From Bacillota bacterium (GTDB lineage: Bacteria; Bacillota; Clostridia; Tissierellales; Sedimentibacteraceae), in contig JAFACY010000296.1 of assembly GCA_023425285.1 (NCBI GenBank), positions 1 through 5,613 on the forward strand: DNA of 5,613 nt, read 5' to 3'. Made by a program: the position numbers and the translations under genes. Positions 1 to 5,613 of this stretch are shown here, piece by piece (the first letter of the stretch is position 1; each line of letters begins with the position of its first letter). Below the pieces are notes generated by a model. That model searched no databases. It was given only the letters and a program-made list of their open reading frames with translations, and was not told the origin of the DNA.

Positions 1-21
1 ATTTAATGTAAAATTTCTCAT
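1..21 (-). CDS. 5' end of the next hut-operon gene, cut by the window edge
   Basis: Only seven codons are present, reading MRNFTLN from an ATG at 21-19. An AGGAG ribosome binding site lies at 32-28, inside the last codons of hutI, with a 6-base spacer. The ATG begins one base after the hutI stop codon, which fits a translationally coupled operon gene. In this pathway the missing partners are formimino-tetrahydrofolate cyclodeaminase (fchA) and histidine ammonia-lyase (hutH). The short N-terminus would suit the small cyclodeaminase, but seven residues cannot identify a family, so no symbol is given. The start itself is well supported; the function is a guess from context. Confidence 0.55.
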
Positions 22-22
22 T

Positions 23-1264
23 TTATTCTCCTATTATTTTTCCGTTTTTTATTACTGTTTCCACTATGTTTACAGCCGCATGATAGGGCAGAAAATGAAT
101 TGACGGATATTCCAATATTATAATATCCGCTTTCTTTCCTGCTTCTATGCTGCCTATGGTATCGCTGCGCCTTACTGCCGCCGCCGCATTTATGGTTAAC
201 GCCGTTATTATCTCTTCAACGGACATTTCCATGTGCAGTGCCGCAAGTGCTATAACCAGCGGTATAGAATTTGTGAAGCAGCTTCCGGGGTTAAAATCCG
301 TTGCCAGAGCTACGGCGCATCCCGAATCAATCATTTTTCTTGCTCTCGCATACTCTTCCTTCAGACAGAATGCAGTTGCAGGAAGCAGGGTTGCAACCGT
401 ATCTGATTCCGAAAGCATTTTTATACCTTCGTCCGATGCCTGCAGCAGATGATCCGCAGAGGTACATCCCAATTCAACAGCTAATTCGGTTCCGCCTAAT
501 TGCACAATTTCGTCGGCATGAATTTTTAGATTCAATCCCATTTTTTTCGCTTCAGATAAAAATCTTATTGACTGCTCAACTGTAAAAACATTTTTCTCGC
601 AGAATATATCGGCAAACTCTGCCAGATTCTCACTGACCACATCCTTCATTACATCAATCATGTAATCAATGAATTCATCTTCCCTGCCCTTGTATTCCGG
701 CAATACGCTGTGAGGTCCCAAAAATGTGGATACAACATCAACAGCATGCATTTCATTCAGCTTTTTTGCTGCCTGAAGCTGTCTTATTTCCGTTTCTCTG
801 TCCAGACCGTAACCGCTTTTACCTTCAACCGTCGTAACACCCATGGCAATCAATTTGTCAAGACGCTTTTTACCTGTTTCAATAAATTCATCTAAAGAAG
901 TGTTTCTCGTAGCTCTCACCGAGCTCGTGATGCCGCCGCCCCGTTCCATGATTGACATGTAGCTGTCACCCTTCAGTCTCCACGAAAATTCATCGGCTCT
1001 GTAGCCTCCGAATACAAGATGTGTGTGTGAATCGATGAATCCGGGCATTACAGCCTTGCCTTCCGCATCTATAACCCTGTATTCAGTCTCATTATATTTT
1101 TTCAGTATATCATCTGTGGTTCCCACATCAACAATTATATCATCCTCTATTACGACACATCCGTTTTTAATCATGCCGATATCGGACATATCCATGCCGT
1201 GCTTCGGTGCCGTGCCCCTGCAGGTAACAAGCTCGGATGCATTCTTTATAATAATTTTACTCAT
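23..1264 (-). CDS. hutI: Imidazolonepropionase (HutI)
   Basis: This cytoplasmic, metal-dependent amidohydrolase hydrolyses 4-imidazolone-5-propionate to N-formimino-L-glutamate, the third step of histidine degradation. The 413 residues match the family's usual length. Metal ligands appear as the HTH motif (His80, His82), His249 in KIHADE and Asp323 in ATDFNPG. Glu252 and His272 occupy the catalytic positions described for Bacillus subtilis HutI, and Arg89 in GYRADEF is the expected substrate-binding arginine. The C-terminal GSIEAGKKAD stretch is the usual amidohydrolase strand returning to the small beta domain. The ATG at 1264 is chosen because AGGAGG lies 5 bases upstream, overlapping the ftcD stop codon region. 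The gene follows ftcD by 9 bases. Reading frame and catalytic residues look intact, so the enzyme should be active. Confidence 0.97.
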   Translation of the reverse strand: MSKIIIKNASELVTCRGTAPKHGMDMSDIGMIKNGCVVIEDDIIVDVGTTDDILKKYNETEYRVIDAEGKAVMPGFIDSHTHLVFGGYRADEFSWRLKGDSYMSIMERGGGITSSVRATRNTSLDEFIETGKKRLDKLIAMGVTTVEGKSGYGLDRETEIRQLQAAKKLNEMHAVDVVSTFLGPHSVLPEYKGREDEFIDYMIDVMKDVVSENLAEFADIFCEKNVFTVEQSIRFLSEAKKMGLNLKIHADEIVQLGGTELAVELGCTSADHLLQASDEGIKMLSESDTVATLLPATAFCLKEEYARARKMIDSGCAVALATDFNPGSCFTNSIPLVIALAALHMEMSVEEIITALTINAAAAVRRSDTIGSIEAGKKADIIILEYPSIHFLPYHAAVNIVETVIKNGKIIGE

Positions 1265-1273
1265 GTATTCCTC

Positions 1274-2164
1274 CTACAATCTAGTTTCCAACACCTGATT
1301 GAAATTAAAGTTCTCCAGTCTCAGATAATAGTCTGCCGTATCAACGATAGCCTGCAACGGAAGCAGTCCCACTATTTCACTTCCCACAACATTAACTCCG
1401 TATCTCTCAGCTTCCATCTTTACAGTTTCAAACACTCTGTAAATTGATGTCCTGGTGTAATCCGTCAGGTTCATCGAAACCTGTACTATACCTCTGTCTT
1501 CAAGCTCTATGCCCAAAGCTTTGACGTATCTGAAGCCGCCATTCATAAATCTTACATTTTTAGCTATCTTGCTTGCAATCTCAAGATTATTTGTTGCAAG
1601 GTTCACATTGTATGCAACAAGCGGCATTCTTGCACCTATGGCTGTTACTCCCGCCGTAGGATGAATTGTATGTGGACCGAAATCTGGAATCCATTGTTCA
1701 TCCTTCATTTTTTCAGCCATTCCTTCAAACTGACCCTTTCTTACATTTGCAAGGTTCTCTCTGTGAGGTGCGGACGCAGATTTTTCATACAGGAAAAACG
1801 GAAGTCCATAGGCTTCGGATGCTTCCTTTGCCACTTCTTTGGCAAGAGCATCTGCTTCTTCGACAGCTACATTTCTTATAGGTATGAAGGGCACAACGTC
1901 CACAGCTCCCATGCGAGGATGCTGACCTTCGTGCTTTGTTAAATCTATCAGCTCCACTGCCTTTCCTATTGCTTCTACCATGGCAGTCTTAAGGGCATCA
2001 GGCTCTCCGACTATGGTTACAACGGTCCTGTTGTGATCCTCGTCACTTGAATAATCAAGCAGCTTAACGTTTTGTCTTCCTCTGAACACATCAAGTATCT
2101 TCTCTAATTTTTGTAAATCTCTGCCCTCACTGAAATTAGGCACACATTCAATAATCTTATCCAT
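1274..2164 (-). CDS. ftcD: Glutamate formimidoyltransferase, single-domain (FtcD)
   Basis: The enzyme transfers the formimino group of N-formimino-L-glutamate to tetrahydrofolate, releasing glutamate and 5-formimino-THF. Numbered from the ATG at 2164, the 296-residue protein begins with the family signature CVPNFSEGR (7-15). His82 in GQHPRMGAVD falls at the same number as the catalytic histidine of mammalian FTCD. The segment from Asp161 through GPH and the following GARMPLVAYNVNL (177-189) corresponds to the folate-binding region. Only the two formiminotransferase subdomains are present. The cyclodeaminase domain fused to it in mammals is absent, so a separate cyclodeaminase gene is expected. 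An in-frame GTG at 2176 would add four residues, but it lies inside the GGAGG ribosome binding site and overlaps the hutU stop codon; ATG 2164 has GGAGG at a 5-base spacing and is preferred. The gene sits 11 bases after hutU. Confidence 0.95.
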   Translation of the reverse strand: MDKIIECVPNFSEGRDLQKLEKILDVFRGRQNVKLLDYSSDEDHNRTVVTIVGEPDALKTAMVEAIGKAVELIDLTKHEGQHPRMGAVDVVPFIPIRNVAVEEADALAKEVAKEASEAYGLPFFLYEKSASAPHRENLANVRKGQFEGMAEKMKDEQWIPDFGPHTIHPTAGVTAIGARMPLVAYNVNLATNNLEIASKIAKNVRFMNGGFRYVKALGIELEDRGIVQVSMNLTDYTRTSIYRVFETVKMEAERYGVNVVGSEIVGLLPLQAIVDTADYYLRLENFNFNQVLETRL

Positions 2165-2169
2165 TTCTT

Positions 2170-2174
2170 CCTCC
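2170..2174 (-). promoter_or_regulatory. ftcD ribosome binding site that decides its start
   Basis: GGAGG lies 5 bases before ATG 2164. Its first base is also the last base of the alternative in-frame GTG (2176-2174), and that GTG overlaps the hutU stop codon, so the GTG is unlikely to be the start. Confidence 0.85.
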
Positions 2175-2175
2175 A

Positions 2176-4197
2176 CTATTTCTTGTAATTTTTATATGTT
2201 TTTTCAATTAATTCATCACATGCAACAAAAGGTATTGTTATGTGGTCGTCACCATTGTTCATTTTGTTGTATTCGATCGTTGTTTCTATGGAATTTTCAT
2301 TTCTCGCCCATGATCTTCTTGAAACTCCCACCATGGTATCCCAGGGCATAGCCGTCATGAGTATTTCATCAACTCTTTCACTTCCGTCCAGCACCATACC
2401 GAATCCGCCGTTTATTGATTTGCTTATGCCGACTCCGCCTCCGTTGTGAAGTGCTATCAGAGACATTCCTCTTGCAGCATTTCCCGCATAGCAATGGACT
2501 GCCATGTCAGCGGTTACATTGCTGCCGTCATATATGTTGGAGGTTTCTCTGTATGGCGAATCAGTTCCGCCTGTATCGTGATGGTCTCTGCCAAGCATTA
2601 CAGGTCCTATTTCTTTATTTCTTACCATTTCATTAAATTTCAAAGCTATATCTCTTCTGCCGAGAGCATCCTGATAGAGAATTCTCGCCTTTGTTCCCAC
2701 AACCAGCTTGTTTTTTTCAGCATCTCTTATCCAGATATAATTGTCTCTGTCCTGTCCCCTTCTGTCCGGATTTATAACCGACATTGCAGCATGATCCGTC
2801 TTTCTCAAATCTTCTTCACTGCCGCTTAAGCACACCCATCTGAACGGTCCGTATCCGTAGTCAAAGAGCATCGGTCCCATTATATCCTCAACATATGACG
2901 GGAAAATAAAGCCCTCGCTGGTATCAACACCGTTTTTGGCAATTTCCGTAACTCCCGCATCAAACACGGCACGCATAAACGCATTGCCATAATCAAAGAA
3001 ATATGTTCCTCTGTCAACCAAGGTTTTAACTGCTTTGTAATGTTCAGCCAAAGTTTTATCAACTAACTTCACAAACTCTTCCTTGTTTGTATTGAGCATA
3101 TGAGTTCTTTGTTCAAATGTCAATCCCTTTGGACAATATCCTCCGTCATAGGGCACGTGGCATGATGTCTGATCCGACAGCAAATCTATGTGTATGTTAT
3201 TGTTTACCGCATATTCCAGCAAATCAACTATATTACCGTGGTAAGCAATTGATATTGTTTGTTTTTTATCCTTATATTCCTGAGCTGATGCAAAGCATTC
3301 TTCAAGATCAGCTGTCACATTTGACACCCAGCCCTGATTCAATCTCGTTTCAATTCTTGAATAATCAACCTCGGCAATTATTCCCACTCCATTAGCAATT
3401 TCAATGGCCTTAGGCTGTGCTCCGCTCATACCGCCGAGACCTGAGGTCACGAATAAATGTCCTGCAAGATCCTTGTCAGACGGAATTCCCAATTCCTTTC
3501 TGCCTGCATTTATCAAGGTATTAAATGTGCCGTGAACAATTCCCTGAGGTCCTATATACATCCAGCCCCCTGCAGTCATCTGTCCGTAGCTTGAGCATCC
3601 CATAGCAGTTGCCTTTGCCCAGTCGTGAGGATTGTCAAACATCCCTATCATCAAGCCGTTGGATACTATTACACGTGGACTCATCTTGTGTGATTTAAAA
3701 AGTCCCAACGGATGACCTGACATAACAGCAAGAGTCTGCTCATCCGTCAGCTGCTCCAGATATTTTTTCAGCAGCTGATACTGCATCCAGTTCTGGCACA
3801 CCTGACCGGTTTCCCCGTAGGTAACCAGCTCATATGGATACAAAGCAACCTCATGGTCAAGATTGTTGTCAATCATAACCTGAAATGCTTTTCCTTCAAC
3901 ACAGTTTCCTTTGTATTCATCTATAGGCTTTCCGTAAATTCTTTCCTTGGGCATAAACCTGTAGCCGTAAATTCTGCCTCTTGTCATCAGCTCCTCTAAA
4001 AATTCGGGAGCCAGCTTTTCATGCAAGCTTTCAGGCACGTACCTCAATGCGTTTTTTAATGCAAGCTTAATTTCTCTTTCATTGAGAGTAAGCTCTCTCT
4101 TTGGAGCCCTTCTTACGTTTTCCTTAAAGACGGGATATTCCGGTAAAACGTCATCCAATTTTATGGTCATTGCGTTTGAAATGTCTAAATTGTTCAT
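2176..4197 (-). CDS. hutU: Urocanate hydratase, long (eukaryote-like) form (HutU)
   Basis: HutU adds water to urocanate to give 4-imidazolone-5-propionate, using a tightly bound NAD+ as electrophile; it is cytoplasmic. At 673 residues it belongs to the long form, close in size to vertebrate urocanase (about 676), whereas Pseudomonas and Bacillus HutU have about 555. It carries an N-terminal extension of roughly 80 residues. The dinucleotide-binding core is around TSGLGGMSGAQP (251-262). Conserved blocks include GYCPKGLTFEQR (353-364), FDYGYGPFRWVC (445-456), GRDHHDTGGTDSPYRE (536-551) and HNGGGVG (584-590). The short form's FQGLPxxIC[WF] signature with its cysteine is replaced here by GTKARILY (501-508). 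ATG 4197 is preceded by GGAGGTG with a 5-base spacer. It is the first gene of the operon and has its own putative promoter. Confidence 0.97.
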   Translation of the reverse strand: MNNLDISNAMTIKLDDVLPEYPVFKENVRRAPKRELTLNEREIKLALKNALRYVPESLHEKLAPEFLEELMTRGRIYGYRFMPKERIYGKPIDEYKGNCVEGKAFQVMIDNNLDHEVALYPYELVTYGETGQVCQNWMQYQLLKKYLEQLTDEQTLAVMSGHPLGLFKSHKMSPRVIVSNGLMIGMFDNPHDWAKATAMGCSSYGQMTAGGWMYIGPQGIVHGTFNTLINAGRKELGIPSDKDLAGHLFVTSGLGGMSGAQPKAIEIANGVGIIAEVDYSRIETRLNQGWVSNVTADLEECFASAQEYKDKKQTISIAYHGNIVDLLEYAVNNNIHIDLLSDQTSCHVPYDGGYCPKGLTFEQRTHMLNTNKEEFVKLVDKTLAEHYKAVKTLVDRGTYFFDYGNAFMRAVFDAGVTEIAKNGVDTSEGFIFPSYVEDIMGPMLFDYGYGPFRWVCLSGSEEDLRKTDHAAMSVINPDRRGQDRDNYIWIRDAEKNKLVVGTKARILYQDALGRRDIALKFNEMVRNKEIGPVMLGRDHHDTGGTDSPYRETSNIYDGSNVTADMAVHCYAGNAARGMSLIALHNGGGVGISKSINGGFGMVLDGSERVDEILMTAMPWDTMVGVSRRSWARNENSIETTIEYNKMNNGDDHITIPFVACDELIEKTYKNYKK

Positions 4198-4202
4198 AAA
4201 TA

Positions 4203-4209
4203 CACCTCC
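4203..4209 (-). promoter_or_regulatory. hutU ribosome binding site
   Basis: GGAGGTG on the minus strand lies 5 bases before the ATG at 4197, a near-perfect complement to the 16S rRNA tail. It decides the hutU start. Confidence 0.9.
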
Positions 4210-4223
4210 GTTATCTTAAATAT

Positions 4224-4229
4224 ATTATA
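4224..4229 (-). promoter_or_regulatory. hut operon -10 box (TATAAT) without a clear -35
   Basis: A perfect TATAAT on the minus strand lies 26 bases upstream of the hutU ATG, predicting a start near 4217 and a leader of about 20 bases. At 16-18 bp upstream only T-rich sequence is found (around TTTTTT), with no TTGACA-like box. A consensus -10 lacking a -35 is typical of promoters that need an activator. Start site inferred, not measured. Confidence 0.65.
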
Positions 4230-4239
4230 CAACAAAACC

Positions 4240-4258
4240 CGTCGAAAAAACGTCTAAA
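4240..4258 (-). promoter_or_regulatory. 11-bp-spaced direct repeat, candidate SARP operator
   Basis: On the minus strand TTTAGACG (4258-4251) is followed by TTTCGACG (4247-4240), a 7-of-8 match with an exact 11-bp period. The nearer copy ends 10 bp before the TATAAT, so the pair occupies the place of the missing -35 box. SARP activators such as ActII-ORF4 and AfsR are known to bind heptamer-type direct repeats with 11-bp periodicity just upstream of the -10. The divergent gene encodes such a regulator. The repeat is seen directly; its role as operator is inferred. Confidence 0.5.
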
Positions 4259-4287
4259 TTTTTAAGATTAGTTAAAGCTTTCAGTTT

Positions 4288-4293
4288 TATAAT
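4288..4293 (+). promoter_or_regulatory. Second -10 box (TATAAT) reading toward the regulator
   Basis: A perfect TATAAT on the plus strand predicts transcription from about 4300. The expected -35 positions hold AGATTA or similar, a poor match. The box lies 29 bp from the outer copy of the direct repeat, so one bound activator could affect both directions. In such AT-rich DNA a chance TATAAT is possible. Confidence 0.35.
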
Positions 4294-4299
4294 AAATTT

Positions 4300-4396
4300 A
4301 TAGTTAATAAGTACAAACTTATTGATACCCTCTCCCCCTTGTTTTTTTATAAATATGTGATTAGGTCTTACATTCGTGTAAGACCTAATTTTTTTT
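4300..4396 (+). ncRNA. Candidate small RNA or terminated leader RNA
   Basis: The segment between the TATAAT at 4288-4293 and the T tract ending at 4396 would give an RNA of about 97 nt. It contains a small hairpin (AATAAG 4306-4311 pairing with CTTATT 4318-4323, extendable by a T-G and a T-A pair), then an unpaired-looking C-rich tract CCCTCTCCCCCTT (4328-4340), a T-rich linker, and a strong terminator hairpin. C-rich unpaired tracts that can pair with Shine-Dalgarno sequences are typical of Firmicute regulatory RNAs such as RsaE/RoxS, although no homology is claimed. Alternatively it is the 5' part of a longer regulator leader, or not transcribed at all. Confidence 0.35.
4360..4396 (+). terminator. 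Rho-independent terminator hairpin in the divergent region
   Basis: ATTAGGTCTTAC (4360-4371) and GTAAGACCTAAT (4378-4389) form a perfect 12-bp stem with a 6-base loop (ATTCGT), followed by eight T residues (4389-4396, the first being in the stem). The T tract makes it a plus-strand terminator; on the minus strand the stem is followed by CACATATTT, not a T run. No protein gene precedes it on this strand within the window, so it ends either a small RNA or incoming transcription ahead of the regulator's own promoter. The perfect palindrome could also be a protein-binding site. Confidence 0.75.
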
Positions 4397-4446
4397 ATGA
4401 ATTGACCCAATTTCTTCGACCGTAAGGGAGAAAGAATATGTTTTAT

Positions 4447-4475
4447 TTGAAAAAAAGCCAAAAATAATATACAAT
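4447..4475 (+). promoter_or_regulatory. Promoter of the SARP-like regulator
   Basis: TTGAAA (4447-4452), a 17-base spacer and TACAAT (4470-4475) form a good sigma-A-type promoter, one mismatch in each box. The predicted start near 4482 leaves about 20 bases of leader with the GAGG ribosome binding site at 4491-4494. It lies downstream of the terminator hairpin, so the regulator can be made independently of any transcript ending there. Confidence 0.6.
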
Positions 4476-4502
4476 TAAAATAATATATTTGAGGTATGAG
4501 GT

Positions 4503-5613
4503 ATGGATGTTATTTCTGTAAAGCTGCTTGGTACTCCTTCGGTTAAACTTAATGGTAAATTGATAAGCTTCCCGTATAAAAAATCGGAGGCCTTGTTTTA
4601 TTATGTGATAATTAATAAAAAGGTGTCCCGTGATGAAGCAATCAATGTGTTCTGGTCCGAGTCGGGAGAGGAAACGGGCAGAAAAAATCTGAGAGATGCA
4701 CTGTACAAAATAAAGACGAGCACATCTGAAAATATTTTTTCCAATTCAAAATCAATTATAGAATTTTCAGATGATTTTGCAATTGAATCAGATGTGGACA
4801 ATATTACAGAAGAAAATGCAGTTAATCTGTATGACGGTGATTTTCTGCTTAATTTTTCTGTAAAGAACTGCTATGATTTTGAGAGCTGGATGCAGGAAAA
4901 AAGAGATTATTATAAAGAAATTTACATCAGATCAATACATAACAAAATCAATGAGCTCATCAGTATAAGTGACTACAGCAGTATAGAAAAATACGGAAAT
5001 ATTTTATTGAAAAATGACCCTTATAATGAGAAAAACTATCGCTATTTAATGAAAATATATGCATTGTCCGAAGACTACAACAAGGCAATCAGGCTTTACC
5101 GTGAGCTTTCAGACATATTGAAAAGTGATTTGAATATTGAGCCGGAGATTAAAACGAAAAAGCTTCTCAAAGAAATTTCAGAGCTTAAAAATACTATTAA
5201 TTCAGATTACAAGGACAACTATACAAACCTAAAAAGCAAGGTCGAAAATCTGACCGATTATTATACAATGTACCATGAGGCGTATCCGTCTCTGTCGCCG
5301 GAATCAATGGATGTTCTTGATTCTTCAAATATTTCTGACATCGAATCAGAGCTCAGAAATATAGAGAAGGATCTGACCGTCATTGACAATTTAGACACCG
5401 AATACATTAAAATAAAGATGGAAGCCTCCTATCTGGCAGGCAGATATTTTATTTCTATAGGAGAATATGAAAAGGGAATAAAAAATATAGAAATAAGCAT
5501 CAGGCTGGCACAAAAGCTTGATAATTTAATATATTTACTGAACAACTGCAAGCAAATGATTTTTTATGCCATACAAACCGACAATAACGATGTAATGAGT
5601 GAGTATATTGACC
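4503..5613 (+). CDS. SARP-like BTAD-domain transcriptional activator (partial, 3' end beyond window)
   Basis: The open frame runs from ATG 4503 to the window edge without a stop (370 codons). Residues 3-98 resemble an OmpR-type winged-helix DNA-binding domain of SARP regulators: LLGTPSVKLNG at the start, SRDEAINVFW (42-51) and a putative recognition helix NLRDALYKIK (62-71). Residues about 100-245 form a bacterial transcriptional activation domain (BTAD): LYDGDFL (109-115), FESWM (126-130), then DPYNEKNYRYLMKIYA (172-187), AIRLYRELSDIL and LNIEPEIKT (210-218). Residues 308-341 look like a TPR helix pair (AGRYFISIGEYEKGI). No Walker A motif is visible up to residue 370, unlike AfsR. The ATG has GAGG at 4491-4494, 8 bases upstream. 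It diverges from hutU, so control of histidine use is the likely job, but this is inferred. Confidence 0.88.
   Translation, partial: MDVISVKLLGTPSVKLNGKLISFPYKKSEALFYYVIINKKVSRDEAINVFWSESGEETGRKNLRDALYKIKTSTSENIFSNSKSIIEFSDDFAIESDVDNITEENAVNLYDGDFLLNFSVKNCYDFESWMQEKRDYYKEIYIRSIHNKINELISISDYSSIEKYGNILLKNDPYNEKNYRYLMKIYALSEDYNKAIRLYRELSDILKSDLNIEPEIKTKKLLKEISELKNTINSDYKDNYTNLKSKVENLTDYYTMYHEAYPSLSPESMDVLDSSNISDIESELRNIEKDLTVIDNLDTEYIKIKMEASYLAGRYFISIGEYEKGIKNIEISIRLAQKLDNLIYLLNNCKQMIFYAIQTDNNDVMSEYID

Larger units (their letters stand above)
4198..4502. other. Divergent regulatory region between hutU and the SARP-like regulator
   Basis: These 305 very AT-rich bases contain no convincing protein gene. 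From left to right they hold the hutU ribosome binding site and -10 box, an 11-bp-spaced direct repeat, a second plus-strand -10 box, a small hairpin, a C-rich tract, a strong plus-strand terminator-like hairpin, and the regulator's promoter and ribosome binding site. Predicted start points leave only about 20 bases of leader before both hutU and the regulator, leaving no room for a HutP-type antiterminator leader before hutU. Confidence 0.8.

Noticed and set aside
2174..2176. GTG as the ftcD start, adding four residues
   Set aside because: It shares a base with the GGAGG ribosome binding site and overlaps the hutU stop codon; ATG 2164 has ideal spacing and puts catalytic His82 at the family number.
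147..3395. Many plus-strand open frames of 60-130 codons opposite the hut genes
   Set aside because: They are antisense shadows of three intact, conserved enzymes; none shows a recognisable family.
4402..4407. TTGACC as a -35 box for the regulator
   Set aside because: No -10-like hexamer lies 15-19 bp downstream; the sequence there is the G-rich GTAAGGGAG stretch. TTGAAA-N17-TACAAT is far better.
4225..4461. Minus-strand open frame of 78 codons in the divergent region
   Set aside because: It lies across the terminator hairpin, the C-rich tract and the hut promoter, has AT-driven composition rich in Lys, Ile and Phe, no ribosome binding site at its start, and no recognisable family.
4438..4467. 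Nine-codon frame (MFYLKKSQK) after a good AAGGGAG site, possible leader peptide
   Set aside because: The regulator's best promoter (4447-4475) overlaps it, so the main transcript would not contain its start; no histidine codons that would suggest attenuation.
4601..4801. Minus-strand open frame of 66 codons inside the regulator
   Set aside because: It is antisense to the winged-helix domain, which is clearly coding on the plus strand.
1..5613. CRISPR arrays, insertion sequences, tRNA or rRNA genes
   Set aside because: No regularly spaced repeats, transposase-like frames, terminal inverted repeats or RNA-gene signatures were seen.

Overview
The window carries most of a histidine-degradation (hut) operon on the minus strand and, diverging from it, the first 370 codons of a SARP/BTAD-type transcriptional activator on the plus strand. 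AT-rich DNA, AGGAGG-type ribosome binding sites, tight gene packing, the long-form urocanate hydratase and a folate-coupled (FtcD) route all suggest a low-GC anaerobic member of the Firmicutes, probably class Clostridia. This is an inference from gene content; nothing here fixes the genus.

Layout on the minus strand, in transcription order: hutU (4197-2176), ftcD (2164-1274), hutI (1264-23), then the first seven codons of a further gene (21-1) running off the left edge. The gaps are 11, 9 and 1 bases and each gene has its own strong ribosome binding site, so this is one operon. The enzymes take urocanate to imidazolone propionate (HutU), then to N-formimino-L-glutamate (HutI), then to glutamate plus 5-formimino-tetrahydrofolate (FtcD). 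The two missing steps are histidine ammonia-lyase (hutH) and formimino-THF cyclodeaminase (fchA). They are not in the window; the cut-off gene at the left edge could be one of them.

The 305-base divergent region (4198-4502) is richer than it first looks. Next to hutU there is a perfect TATAAT with no recognisable -35 box. In its place sit two direct repeats (TTTAGACG and TTTCGACG) exactly 11 bp apart, the arrangement known for SARP operators. A second TATAAT points the other way, and about 60 bases beyond its predicted start lies a perfect 12-bp hairpin with a T tract. Between them are a small hairpin and a C-rich tract, so the segment may encode a small RNA of about 97 nt or a leader with a terminator. 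The regulator has its own promoter (TTGAAA-N17-TACAAT) just before its start.

Taken together, the window suggests that a SARP-like activator switches on histidine fermentation, instead of the usual HutC repressor or HutP antiterminator. The gene pairing and the DNA signals are seen in the sequence; the regulatory link is inference.
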